Below are positions 16,878 to 25,402 of a stretch of DNA of 64,000 bases, one piece after another; position 1 is the first letter of the stretch; each line of letters opens with the position of its first letter. The notes beneath the pieces were generated by a model. It did no database searches, had not been told where the DNA came from, and saw only the letters and a list, made by a program, of their open reading frames with translations. Source of the DNA: Paenibacillus terrae (GTDB lineage: Bacteria; Bacillota; Bacilli; Paenibacillales; Paenibacillaceae); contig NZ_PNXQ01000005.1 of the NCBI RefSeq assembly GCF_005217525.1, forward strand, positions 203,821 through 267,820. Direction: 5' to 3'. Both the position numbers and the translations under genes were made by a program.

Positions 16878-17507
16878 ATGCGAGTCAAAATATTTATATT
16901 CATACTTATTATCGGGGTAATATGTGTTCCCGCCTATTTCATCATGAGCAGCTTCGGGTTATTCCAAAATGAAAAGGTACTTGTACAGTACAAGGTTGCC
17001 GTGGACTTGGAGGGTGAAAAGTATGATGCCTGGCCAGTCATCAGCAGCTTTACCGCTATAGACAAAAAAGGCGACGACCGTCAGCTCTACTACCAGGCGG
17101 AAGGCGCCGGCTTGGAATACTTGTTTCAGTTAGCCTATGGACAATATGAACTCAAGCCCTCCAAAGAAAATCCTTTTATGGACGGAAGAATTCACTACAC
17201 CATGGATCATCCCGATTACGTCCGGCAAGAGAAGAAATATAAGAACGCCAACGATTATAGTCAGTTGCAGCATTATTATAACCAGCAGGAACAGGTCATC
17301 TATACTTATAACCCCGAAGGCAGGCTTGACAAGACATATGTTCGCTCCATTATCACTACAGGTATGACTCGCAGCTCTGGTGGATCAAGCAGTCTTGTGA
17401 AAGATAACTACATCAATATCAGTAAACTGTTCAAGGACAAGCTGGGAATTACCGTAAAAGTAGACGTGGACAAGGACAATAAAATCGTTACTCTATTCAT
17501 GATATGA
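16878..17507 (+). CDS. Membrane-anchored hypothetical protein
   Basis: A 209-residue protein with one N-terminal hydrophobic segment (IFIFILIIGVICVPAYFIMS) and no lipobox, so probably a signal anchor with the rest outside the membrane. The outer part is rich in Tyr, Lys and Asp, with a Tyr/Gln stretch (DYSQLQHYYNQQEQVIYTY) and ends VDVDKDNKIVTLFMI. No family recognised. AAAGGAG lies 13 nt upstream of the ATG, a long spacing. Located in the cluster of unknown genes after the gene remnant. Confidence 0.7.
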   Translation: MRVKIFIFILIIGVICVPAYFIMSSFGLFQNEKVLVQYKVAVDLEGEKYDAWPVISSFTAIDKKGDDRQLYYQAEGAGLEYLFQLAYGQYELKPSKENPFMDGRIHYTMDHPDYVRQEKKYKNANDYSQLQHYYNQQEQVIYTYNPEGRLDKTYVRSIITTGMTRSSGGSSSLVKDNYINISKLFKDKLGITVKVDVDKDNKIVTLFMI

Positions 17508-17516
17508 AAAATAACC

Positions 17517-17756
17517 GTGAGAAAGGAAGGGGATACTTATGACAGAACGTTTGGGACCTGCTTATTTGGAGGGATGGGCTGTACTTGGGATGATGAATTT
17601 TCAGACGATGTGAATGAGGATGGTCAGCTTGAGCTGATCAACGGCAAGCTATGCGATTTTGAAGAGGTCAAGCGAAATGACTTTGTTTCGATTAGTATTA
17701 CAATGACAAGCGCCAAAGGTCTGAAAACAGAAATCATTCAGGAAGAGCTGGCCTGA
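17517..17756 (+). CDS. Small acidic hypothetical protein, possibly frameshifted
   Basis: The frame from a GTG at 17517 gives 79 residues; its second part (WDDEFSDDVNEDGQLELING and on to TEIIQEELA) looks like real acidic protein. The best ribosome site (AAGGAAGGGG) instead serves an ATG at 17539 in another frame, which encodes MTERLGPAYLEGWAVLG and then meets a stop at 17611. A single-base shift near 17590-17600 would join the two into one sensible protein. It may therefore be a frameshifted gene. No family recognised. Confidence 0.4.
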   Translation: MRKEGDTYDRTFGTCLFGGMGCTWDDEFSDDVNEDGQLELINGKLCDFEEVKRNDFVSISITMTSAKGLKTEIIQEELA

Positions 17757-17841
17757 CGAGGATGCGAAGAAGCGCCAGGCCATTTAAAAATATTACAAAA
17801 TCTACTGCATAAGCAGGCATCGGAAGGAGGAATCTCTGAGC

Positions 17842-18201
17842 GTGAGCATACAAGCCTTTGATAGTCTCGAAGCGTTAGTTCAAGCGGTTAGCCACATGGA
17901 TATGAATGAATGGGTATTCACCAATCTGGAACGTTTTCAGAGCAATCCTGTCAATACCACCTATTATATCATCCCGGAGGCAGAACTATGGGAGCTGGAG
18001 GATGCAGGTCTCACCGTCACCAATCACCGCGACGAAAGGATTCCCGCTTCCCTTCCCGATCACCACGCACAGACATGGCTGGAGATAGCGAACGTGCAGG
18101 ATGTCATCGAAGTGCTACGCCGCAGCGGCAACGAGCCGGACATCCACCGCATCGCACAGGGACTTCAGTATTACCATGAATACGATGCTTTTATGGAATA
18201 A
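17842..18201 (+). CDS. Hypothetical protein, DUF7716-like
   Basis: A 119-residue soluble protein starting at GTG (17842) with AGGAGG 11 nt upstream. It contains TTYYIIPEAELWELED and a C-terminal helix-rich part with HAQTWLEIANVQDVIEVL, which reminds me of the DUF7716 group of small proteins found near toxin-immunity genes; this is from memory and unchecked. The last 11 bases overlap the 3' end of the convergent large gene at 18191-19825. Function unknown. Confidence 0.65.
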   Translation: MSIQAFDSLEALVQAVSHMDMNEWVFTNLERFQSNPVNTTYYIIPEAELWELEDAGLTVTNHRDERIPASLPDHHAQTWLEIANVQDVIEVLRRSGNEPDIHRIAQGLQYYHEYDAFME

Positions 18202-19825
18202 GAGATTCCAGCAGTGCTTTTACCTCAGGATCAGCCTGTTTCAGACTGCTTTTCAGCTTTTTCTCGCCGCCCCAAATTCGGTAAACGAGCAGCTCTTTGT
18301 CGTACTCCTCCAGCTTTTCAAGTTCCTCTACCAGCACCTGGGCCTGCTCTACGCTTTCGATTCCAGACGACTTCAACGGTTTGGCACTTTGGTTGCCTGC
18401 CAGAAGAATCGTCGTCCAAACTGGAATAGTGTCTGGCGTCAGTCCATGCGCTTCAGTAAAAACAGCCGCGTAGCCGTCCTGTACCGACTGATGCTCCGTG
18501 TCCACCAGCTTCATATAGCGAATTACCCACGGAAAATAGTCTGTTCCTTTCAGGCCCAGTCCCATCACCGTATAGGTGCCTGGCATCGCCGATTTTTCTC
18601 CCGGCTCCACATCGTTGTACCACTTGAACTCTTCCATCACGATATCTGCATATTCAGCCAATAGCGGGTAAAGTGCGGGATATTCCAGTGCATTGGCAAA
18701 AAAACGATGCAACGCGGATTTAGCCAGCTTGGGCACAGGCAGTATATTTTTCACCTTGCTCTTGAGCTTCATACGATATTCCTTGGTAAAGCCCTTCTGT
18801 AAAATATCGCATACATATACGAGCGCTTCCCTGTAGCTCTCTTCTTCCTCTGAACGAATGTGAACCTCCAGCGTTTGCAAAATATCATTCGCTTTACAGG
18901 TGACACGCTCGCTAGTATATAGCGCTGGAATGCTACCTGATCCGCTCTTGAGCCACTGGGCGGCCTGCTCCGAGCCTAGCTGTGAAGCGATCTCCAAATA
19001 TTTCTGCCGTGCATCGGCATCGGTCGAACCCACTCGCATGGCGGTGAGCAGGAACATCTCCATGGCTGGTGCAGGAATATCTGAAGGACGAATATCAGGC
19101 TTCACCGTATAATCCAACCCGTAGCTTTTTTCACGATCCGCATACCTCGCCAAAAATTCATCTTCGGCCCAACGCTTCAAGTCACCGTTAAGCTGATGTC
19201 TCCATGCTTCCTCACGATTTCGGCTCACCTTCACTTTTGCATCCATTCGATCCAGAAGGTCACCTACCCGTTCGGCATCTATAGGGTACAAATGAGGATC
19301 GAGCAAGTGCCTCACAAAGAAAAAATCATCCTTTTCCTTCGGCACAGCTTTATTGGCGGGGTTCAGCTTCTGTTCCACAAACTGTTGGATAGAGGCTAAT
19401 AAATGCTGTCGTTTATCTTCGTTTAGAAGTGAAAATGTAAAATGGCTGGATTTCTTCTCCAAGACCACTTCCAGATGAAATTCCAGCCGATAACGAAAGA
19501 ACATGGAACTAAATTTTTCAGACTTAAACAGCGTCTCTATCCGTTCCCTGATCACAGGCATCCATTCGTCCTGCACCTGCTGGAGCGTTACACCCTCCGT
19601 AAAATCAGGGATCTTCGTATCCGGTTTACGACTGTCCCAATCAAATAGCTCATAGATATCTACCCGTAGTCCGTTCTTGTTACACATGACGTTCAAGTAT
19701 TCATGAATTCCTTCGTGAAGGACACTTTTGGTCTGGAATTCGGCGATTCGTTTTTGCTCAGAAGCGTATACCTTATCAATTGCCTCGAAAATCAGATTTA
19801 TGTGTGCTTGTACTCCTGATGCCAT
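18191..19825 (-). CDS. Large hypothetical protein, DUF6138-like
   Basis: A 544-residue soluble, helix-rich protein with no transmembrane segment. Segments such as AIDKVYASEQKRIAEF (N-terminus) and GTYTVMGLGLKGTDYFPWVI (C-terminal third) recall the uncharacterised DUF6138 family, but this is a recollection only. The start is the ATG at 19825, preceded by GGAGGAGGAA; an ATG 21 bp upstream overlaps that ribosome site. It is the only minus-strand gene in the cluster of unknowns and converges on the gene ending at 18201. Confidence 0.75.
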   Translation of the reverse strand: MASGVQAHINLIFEAIDKVYASEQKRIAEFQTKSVLHEGIHEYLNVMCNKNGLRVDIYELFDWDSRKPDTKIPDFTEGVTLQQVQDEWMPVIRERIETLFKSEKFSSMFFRYRLEFHLEVVLEKKSSHFTFSLLNEDKRQHLLASIQQFVEQKLNPANKAVPKEKDDFFFVRHLLDPHLYPIDAERVGDLLDRMDAKVKVSRNREEAWRHQLNGDLKRWAEDEFLARYADREKSYGLDYTVKPDIRPSDIPAPAMEMFLLTAMRVGSTDADARQKYLEIASQLGSEQAAQWLKSGSGSIPALYTSERVTCKANDILQTLEVHIRSEEEESYREALVYVCDILQKGFTKEYRMKLKSKVKNILPVPKLAKSALHRFFANALEYPALYPLLAEYADIVMEEFKWYNDVEPGEKSAMPGTYTVMGLGLKGTDYFPWVIRYMKLVDTEHQSVQDGYAAVFTEAHGLTPDTIPVWTTILLAGNQSAKPLKSSGIESVEQAQVLVEELEKLEEYDKELLVYRIWGGEKKLKSSLKQADPEVKALLESLIP

Positions 19826-20037
19826 TATGATGTGTTCCTCCTCCATGCCTTCACAAATTGTAGTTCCTACGTAATTAAGATAGACTAATCTATAACTATT
19901 TTATTTCCTGATTATAGCATATCTCTCATTTACTTTTGGACTCCATGAACAGAAAGCAACGGAGCTTCGTGATGAGATTCTATCATTGTTGCAGAAGCAG
20001 CATTGTCTGATTTTAAAGTAAAAGGAGTACGAATGAA

Positions 20038-21459
20038 ATGACGGATCATTTTGGGCAAATCCTTGATAGGCTGGGAGATATCGCAGAACGTCTGAGACAA
20101 AGCGGAATGCCTGACGTGGAATACAAGTCGACGGAGGGCATCTCCACAGTGGAGATAACTGCTCTGGAGGAACGGCTACAGATGACTTTGCCTGCCTCCC
20201 TGTCTGAACTGATCCAACGGTGCGGCAGCTTATATCTGTTATGGTCGCTTCCTCAACATTGCATTGTAGCTGATGTATCGAAACGTACAGGTGAATATAG
20301 CTTCACCTCTGATCACGGACTGAACATACTCGAAGATATCACGGGAGAGTTCGGCTGGAATCATGAGTATATTAGCTATTTCACATCCTATGGGGAAAAT
20401 GCAGACTCACCAGCGACGACGGACGAACATCGGTATCTGATTTTCAACTACAACGGTGCTGGCGATCCAGTGTTACTCGATTTGGCTACATCCACTACCG
20501 AGCCTGCGGTGTTCTGCTATGATCACGAGCAGGATCGGTTGACCTTGCTTGCGGACAATCTGCCCGCCTATATAGACACCATCCTCACGTTGCACGGCCT
20601 ATGGGTATGGGATTGGACGACAGTGATTGACGAGCATGGCATTCAGCTCACAAGTCACCCACTACAAATGTGGGTACGCTGGCTGGATGTGTTCTGCAAT
20701 GTGAAGCTGGAGGATGCCCATTCACTTGAAGCTTTGATTAATTACACTACGATGCATGGCGTAGACAATCCCGCCATTTTGCAGACCTTTCAAGCATATG
20801 ATCCGAAGGATATTTTCCTTGCCTGGGAGCAGCGCCTTCAGCATAGTCCTGTGAATTTCGCTATCTGGGGTGTTTTTATAGGAGAAACCGCTGGCGACGG
20901 GGCTGCTGATTGGGTCCGCTCCTTATGGCAGCCGGGCGCTGTGCAAACGTGGACTTCTTCCTTGGTTCCAAATAGCGGTTCTATTATAGCAGTTACATTT
21001 GTATCTACCCGTGCCTACCTGACCGCCCGTTGCCTGCCCAGGCATGAAGGCTTGGCATACGTGTGCAATAACCTGCTACAGCATTCGACGGGGGACGGTA
21101 AATTAGAAGGGTACACTGCTAACGGACAGCTACAGCATTTTCATTCACCACAGGTCATTGACTGGATGCGGGATAAGGTGAATCATCCAGTAGAAGGCTG
21201 GGCAACGCTCTTCGCCCACTCCCATCCTACAACTAAACAGTTGCTTGAATGGCTATCCGATGGCGAGCTTTATCAGAAAATCACAACCGAAGCATTGAAT
21301 ATCATGATTCAACGGGATCTTCTTCCTCCTCTGGAAGCAGACACTTGGGCTAACATCTCAGACCTGCTTCATGCTTCTTTGCAGCTTGTTATGCTCAAAA
21401 AAGATAAACGCCGTATTGAAGCAGTGCTGGAGCAGCTTTCTGATTTGGGGCTTTGCTAA
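20038..21459 (+). CDS. SMI1/KNR4 (SUKH) family protein
   Basis: A 473-residue protein whose N-terminal 190 residues form a SUKH domain: VEITALEERLQMTLPASL, the Trp-containing strand region, and YNGAGDPVLLDLAT followed by AVFCYDHEQ are characteristic. SUKH proteins are common immunity proteins against secreted nuclease toxins, and also appear in housekeeping roles. The C-terminal 280 residues are helical, with a HEAT-like feel, and not recognised. AAAGGAG is 10 nt upstream of the ATG. The frame that follows the stop (from 21453) continues in coding-like fashion, hinting at a 3' frameshift. Confidence 0.8.
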   Translation: MTDHFGQILDRLGDIAERLRQSGMPDVEYKSTEGISTVEITALEERLQMTLPASLSELIQRCGSLYLLWSLPQHCIVADVSKRTGEYSFTSDHGLNILEDITGEFGWNHEYISYFTSYGENADSPATTDEHRYLIFNYNGAGDPVLLDLATSTTEPAVFCYDHEQDRLTLLADNLPAYIDTILTLHGLWVWDWTTVIDEHGIQLTSHPLQMWVRWLDVFCNVKLEDAHSLEALINYTTMHGVDNPAILQTFQAYDPKDIFLAWEQRLQHSPVNFAIWGVFIGETAGDGAADWVRSLWQPGAVQTWTSSLVPNSGSIIAVTFVSTRAYLTARCLPRHEGLAYVCNNLLQHSTGDGKLEGYTANGQLQHFHSPQVIDWMRDKVNHPVEGWATLFAHSHPTTKQLLEWLSDGELYQKITTEALNIMIQRDLLPPLEADTWANISDLLHASLQLVMLKKDKRRIEAVLEQLSDLGLC

Positions 21460-21742
21460 GCCTTTTGGAGTCGCTGCATCAGCAGCTTAACCCCTTGAAA
21501 AAGGTATCTATAGTGAATGAAATTAATTCATCATTCAAATTTGCTGTTGGGAAATCAAAACTCAGGAGCAGGGAAGTCAAGCCGTGCAGCATGCTTCACT
21601 TGGCGAATATTCGATCTGATCCGCAATTTTGCGCATAGAAACTTCGGCATACCCTTTCAGATTCCAAAAAAATCCAGTATTGTAGCGCTTTCACTTGTCA
21701 AATTCCAATGAAGATGCTATCCTGCAAGTGGGATTGTTACTG

Positions 21743-21792
21743 AAAAGGCAAAACCCGAGTACATTAATGTACCCGGAGTTTGCCTTTTTTTT
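21743..21792 (+). terminator. Intrinsic terminator between the SUKH and esterase genes
   Basis: A long stem (AAGGCAAA...TTTGCCTT with inner GTACATTAATGTAC) followed by eight T. It lies about 290 bp after the SUKH stop. A possible promoter (TTGTCA, 17 bp, TATCCT near 21696-21724) lies just upstream of it, so it could also be a leader terminator. Confidence 0.82.
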
Positions 21793-21851
21793 GATTTATA
21801 TCGATGCAGCATTATACAGTCAACCATCCCAAGCATGTGTAAGCGCTTTAA
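21791..21851 (+). promoter_or_regulatory. Promoter and cre site of the secreted esterase
   Basis: TTGATT (21791-21796) and TATACA (21813-21818) are 16 bp apart. TGTAAGCGCTTTAA at 21838-21851, just downstream of the predicted start site, matches the catabolite response element bound by CcpA. Binding there would block transcription when preferred sugars are present. A weaker cre-like sequence (TGTAGCGCTTTCA) is at 21681-21693. The rest of 21460-21680 shows nothing else I can support. Confidence 0.65.
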
Positions 21852-21878
21852 AAAATGACACCAAAGGAGATCAATTTC

Positions 21879-23111
21879 ATGCAAAGAAGACGTTTCGCCC
21901 TTGTTTTACTATCTTTCGTGTTCCTGCTCACGATCGTTTTCCCGTCCTCCAGCTCTGCCGCAGCATCCGATGTACCAGCACCACAGGCTACCCTGCTTAC
22001 TCAGGTACAGCCTTTGGGTGAAGTCGTTTCTGCCGTTGTACTGAAATACAGCACCAATATTGACGGGGCATCCTTATCCACTTCCAGCTTTCAGGTACAA
22101 TCTGTACTCAATGATGTATATACAGACAGAACCGTGACCGGTGTATATACCAATGATACTGGAGCTATTACCAACCGCAGTACTCATGGTAAATATGTCG
22201 TGATTGAGCTGGATAAGCAAGATAAAAATGCAAGTACCCTTACTTACGATGCAACGAGTGCAGTCAACCGCATCAACACGTTAAATTATTACATTAGTCA
22301 GAAGAAAGACATTGCAACTCAAAAGAAAGCAGTCATTCCTGCCTCTGCACAGACTGTAAAAGCAACCGATAAAGTTACACCTATCGTGGACGATTTTCAA
22401 AAAAACACCTTTGAAAATAAAGACGGCTTCAAGCTGAACTACTTTACGTTTGAGCCTAAAGTAGAGTCTGGCAAAACCTACCCGCTGGTTGTGTTCCTGC
22501 ACGGAAACGGCGAGCGTGGTGACGGAAACGGAGTGAACCTGCTGGCAAATGCTGGTGCTGTTACTTGGGCTTCTCCTGAGCAGCAAGCCAAACACCCTTC
22601 CTTCGTAATCGCTCCACAAAGCCCGATTGATCTGGAACATAAATTCATTTGGGCGGATGAGCCGCGCAACAGCGCTGTAGCTGATCTGGTACGTGAAACG
22701 GCGTTAAAATATCCGATCGACACGAACCGAATCTATATCGTTGGTATTTCTCAAGGAGCTATGGGAACGTGGAGATTGTTGGAGAAAAATCTTGACTTGT
22801 TTGCCGCAGGTGTACCGATTGCCGGTTTGACCAACTATGAAAAAGCCGTTAACATGTATGCACCTGTTGATCCTAAACACGTCGAAGTATTGAAAAACGT
22901 TCCGATTTGGGCCTTCCATGCTGCAGACGACACTACGGTAAGTCCTAAAAACTCGCAAGAAATGGTAGCTGCTATTCAAGCGCAAAACGGAAATCTCATT
23001 CATTTTACTGAATATGAGGCAGGCATTATCAAACCTGTAGGACACTTCTCTTGGGTTCCCGCTTTGCAAAATCAGGATATGATTGAGTGGCTATTTGCGC
23101 AAAAGAAATAA
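21879..23111 (+). CDS. Secreted alpha/beta-hydrolase (esterase / prolyl-oligopeptidase family)
   Basis: A 410-residue secreted enzyme. The signal peptide has basic MQRRRF, a hydrophobic core (ALVLLSFVFLLTIVF) and likely cleavage after SSSSAAA. Residues about 30-150 form an Ig-like N-terminal esterase domain; the hydrolase domain follows with PLVVFLHGNGERGDG (oxyanion region), the nucleophile elbow GISQGAMGTW, the acid region HAADDTTVSP and the catalytic histidine in GHFSWVP. This arrangement is shared with predicted feruloyl/acetyl-xylan-type esterases and PHB depolymerase-like proteins. Its cre site fits a role in polymer use. AAAGGAG is 9 nt before the ATG at 21879; an upstream ATG at 21855 overlaps the ribosome site. 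Confidence 0.85.
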   Translation: MQRRRFALVLLSFVFLLTIVFPSSSSAAASDVPAPQATLLTQVQPLGEVVSAVVLKYSTNIDGASLSTSSFQVQSVLNDVYTDRTVTGVYTNDTGAITNRSTHGKYVVIELDKQDKNASTLTYDATSAVNRINTLNYYISQKKDIATQKKAVIPASAQTVKATDKVTPIVDDFQKNTFENKDGFKLNYFTFEPKVESGKTYPLVVFLHGNGERGDGNGVNLLANAGAVTWASPEQQAKHPSFVIAPQSPIDLEHKFIWADEPRNSAVADLVRETALKYPIDTNRIYIVGISQGAMGTWRLLEKNLDLFAAGVPIAGLTNYEKAVNMYAPVDPKHVEVLKNVPIWAFHAADDTTVSPKNSQEMVAAIQAQNGNLIHFTEYEAGIIKPVGHFSWVPALQNQDMIEWLFAQKK

Positions 23112-23138
23112 AATGATGTTTGTATACCTCTAAAAATA

Positions 23139-23176
23139 AAGCGCCAGGCGGTTCGATACCCGTCTGGCGTTGTTTT
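23139..23176 (+). terminator. Terminator of the esterase gene
   Basis: AAAGCGCCAGGCGG pairs with CCGTCTGGCGTT around a short loop, followed by GTTTTGC. It lies 28 bp after the stop. Confidence 0.8.
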
Positions 23177-23189
23177 GCTATCTAAAGAA

Positions 23190-23232
23190 GGCACCTGCCT
23201 TCCTGTGTACCACTATCAGGAGTGCAGGTGCC
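23190..23232. other. Hairpin in a 400-bp non-coding stretch
   Basis: GGCACCTGC (23190-23198) and GCAGGTGCC (23224-23232) are perfectly complementary, with an inner TCCTG/CAGGA pair. No U-tract follows. The rest of 23233-23509 contains further short self-complementary pieces (AACTCG-TCTG-CGAGTT near 23325) but no gene or family I recognise. Confidence 0.45.
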
Positions 23233-23509
23233 ATATAAAATGAGGAGAACTGAAAAACTTGACACTGGTATTGCCATTTGCAGTAAAGTTGAACCTACTA
23301 CCTCGCTCGCTTCGCAGCTTTGATTGTTCTCAAAACTCGTCTGCGAGTTACCTTGTTCGGGCTTCTAAGCTCGCATGCACCTAAAGGATATTAGTAAATA
23401 TGTAGCTTGCGTATGGTGGAGTTTATTTCACCCTTTTACGCTTCTGTGTTACATTATATAAGTAAAGCGAGAACAAAAATTCGAATCAGAATTTACGTTC
23501 GCCATTTTT

Positions 23510-23869
23510 TCATAGTCCTTTATTCCGAACTAAATCAAAGTCTATATCTTCCCGACATGTATTCCATAACAGTTCGTCTGTAAGAAAACTTAATGCATCC
23601 ATGTTGCGCAATCGTTCGACCAATTCAGTAATCACATCTATGTCCTCACGTTGTACATGCCTTGCAAGAGTGATGCCACCTGTATCGCCGTCAACATATA
23701 GATGGGAATGATGTCTTTCCTTTTTTACATGTCGAAGGGTAAGCACGCTATTGTCGATCATCATGACGTAACGGTCCTTGATCAGATAACCCTCAAAAAG
23801 CTCATACATATGCGGAAGATCGCAGGGACCAAGAATGAGACTTACTTTTTCAAAATTACTTTTGTTCAT
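23510..23869 (-). CDS. Hypothetical protein
   Basis: A 119-residue soluble protein with no recognised family. It contains LILGPCDLPHMYELFEGYLI and a His-rich middle (KKERHHSHLYVDGDTGGI). GGGAG lies 10 nt before the ATG. It is a lone minus-strand gene facing away from the YozG-like regulator, so both may share the intergenic control region with the repeated ACTTC elements. Confidence 0.6.
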   Translation of the reverse strand: MNKSNFEKVSLILGPCDLPHMYELFEGYLIKDRYVMMIDNSVLTLRHVKKERHHSHLYVDGDTGGITLARHVQREDIDVITELVERLRNMDALSFLTDELLWNTCREDIDFDLVRNKGL

Positions 23870-23960
23870 TAGAATTTAGCTCCCTCTTTATGAAATTAGA
23901 GTATTACCATTAGGGCAGACCTATTAACAATTCATTAAAAAAGATATTCATAAAAACAAT

Positions 23961-24021
23961 AGTAAAACTTCTGAAGTGCATTTAATGTACTTTTATAATA
24001 ATACTTCTGTAGTAAAACTTC
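23961..24021. promoter_or_regulatory. Repeated operator-like sites before the YozG-like regulator
   Basis: The palindrome ACTTCTGAAGT (23967-23977) recurs with one change as ACTTCTGTAGT (24003-24013), 36 bp centre to centre. AGTAAAACTTC also occurs twice, at 23961-23971 and 24011-24021. Paired sites directly upstream of an HTH gene suggest autoregulation. Confidence 0.45.
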
Positions 24022-24095
24022 AATGATTTTCGTGATTATTTTATTATAACGCGATCAAATTCATACTTTAGATACACAAGAGGAGAATTCAAATT

Positions 24096-24365
24096 ATGGA
24101 TGTTAAAAATAGATACCATTTTAAACTTGGCGACATCTTGGAAGAACTTGATATTACACGTAACAGACTGGCCGTAGAAGCGAAAATACGTCCGGCTACC
24201 GTCATTGACATGGTAAATGGAAAAACCAAAAGACTTGAACTGGAAACACTCGTCCACATGCTTGATGCTCTGAACAAATTTGCCCGCCAACGGAGATTTA
24301 CACGAACTATTACTCTTGCTGATATCGTAGAATACATTCCTGAGGATGAAATTGAGAAGCATTGA
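24096..24365 (+). CDS. Small Cro/CI-type HTH regulator, YozG-like
   Basis: An 89-residue protein dominated by a helix-turn-helix of the XRE family: LGDILEELDITRNRLAVEAK, recognition region IRPATVIDMVNGKTK, then LELETLVHMLDAL. The short DNA-binding domain with a small tail is like B. subtilis YozG. AAGAGGAG is 10 nt before the ATG. Repeated palindromes just upstream are candidate operators. Targets are unknown. Confidence 0.8.
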   Translation: MDVKNRYHFKLGDILEELDITRNRLAVEAKIRPATVIDMVNGKTKRLELETLVHMLDALNKFARQRRFTRTITLADIVEYIPEDEIEKH

Positions 24366-24410
24366 TTCTGTCTGTGATATTAATATCAAAGTAGACAAAT
24401 ATAAAAAAAC

Positions 24411-24442
24411 AAAAAGGCACTGTCCCAATACAGTGTCTTTTT
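24411..24442. terminator. Bidirectional terminator between convergent genes
   Basis: AAAAAGGCACTGT and ACAGTGTCTTTTT form a strong stem with A/T tracts on both sides. It serves the HTH gene (plus) and the amino-acid ABC operon (minus). Confidence 0.85.
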
Positions 24443-24506
24443 GCGAATACGTCAGATCGTTCTTAAACGGGCCCCGTAACCTCTTCTCTACATACAGCAT
24501 CCTCAA

Positions 24507-25385
24507 TCAGTCCACTTTGCCGCCTTCTACGACCAATTGGTCTGTGAAGCCTTCTCCGTAAACAGAGGTCAGTGTGTCCTTGTAGGCTTGATGGACAAAG
24601 TTTTCCTTGCCCAGCGTATCCAGCTCATTGTTGATCCAGTTCAGCAGCTCTTTATTTCCCTTCGCTACTGCGGGGGCAATGGTATCCTGGCCGCCAAAGG
24701 CCGGAATGGTTACGGTGAAGCCGGGGTTGGCTTTCGCCCAGGCGATCAGCTCTGTATTATCGTTAGCGATGGCAGCGCCACGTTTGTCTTTGAGGGCTGA
24801 GAAAATTTCCGTGTATTGATCGAATTTGAGCAACTTGATGTCAGGATAATTTTTAGTAAAATAGGTCTCAGCCGTCGTCCCTTTTGCGACAATCAGCTTC
24901 TGATCCGAATTTTTCAATTGATCAATTGTAGTGATCGGAGCGCTGTCCGGTGATACAATGCCAAAGGATAATTTCATGTATGGATTAGCAAAATCGACCT
25001 TTTCTTTGCGCTCGTCCGTCACGGTAAAGTTAGCCATGATGATGTCTACCTTGTTGGATTGCAAATAAGCGACCCGGCTGGCGGCATCCACCAGAACGAA
25101 CTCTACCTTGGACTCATCGCCCAGAAGGTCCTTGGCAAATCGTTTCGCAATATATACGTCAAAGCCCTGATTTTTCCCTTCTGAATCCACGTAGCCAAAC
25201 GGAGGCTTATCCGCGAAAACACCAATTCGGATTTTGCCGTTCTTTTTAATGTCTTCAATTGAAGCAAATTTTGCCGAGCCAGAACTGCCATTGGCATTGC
25301 CGCCTGCTCCCGCGCAGCCCGTCGATCCGATAAGCAGCAGGCTTACAGCAAGCAATAATGTCGTTAACTTCAACCCTTTTTTCAT
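24507..25385 (-). CDS. Amino-acid ABC transporter substrate-binding lipoprotein
   Basis: A 292-residue binding protein of the SBP_bac_3 type. The N-terminus has a signal with a lipobox-like LIGSTGC and a Gly/Ser/Asn linker after the Cys. GKIRIGVFADKPPFGYVD, GFDVYIAKRFAKDLLG and DIIMANFTVTDERKEKVDF match the family that binds Glu/Asp or Cys (PEB1-like). The Arg and Asp of the amino-acid carboxylate/amino site (VTDERK) are present. It is last in a four-gene operon (permease, permease, ATPase, binding protein). The start at 25385 has AGGGGG 9 nt upstream; an ATG three codons earlier overlaps it. Confidence 0.87.
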   Translation of the reverse strand: MKKGLKLTTLLLAVSLLLIGSTGCAGAGGNANGSSGSAKFASIEDIKKNGKIRIGVFADKPPFGYVDSEGKNQGFDVYIAKRFAKDLLGDESKVEFVLVDAASRVAYLQSNKVDIIMANFTVTDERKEKVDFANPYMKLSFGIVSPDSAPITTIDQLKNSDQKLIVAKGTTAETYFTKNYPDIKLLKFDQYTEIFSALKDKRGAAIANDNTELIAWAKANPGFTVTIPAFGGQDTIAPAVAKGNKELLNWINNELDTLGKENFVHQAYKDTLTSVYGEGFTDQLVVEGGKVD

Positions 25386-25402
25386 CGTATTCATCCCCCT
25401 GT

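Noticed and set aside
23440-23510. LexA/DinR-like box near 23470-23500
   Set aside because: GAAC and GTTC halves do not have the required spacing.
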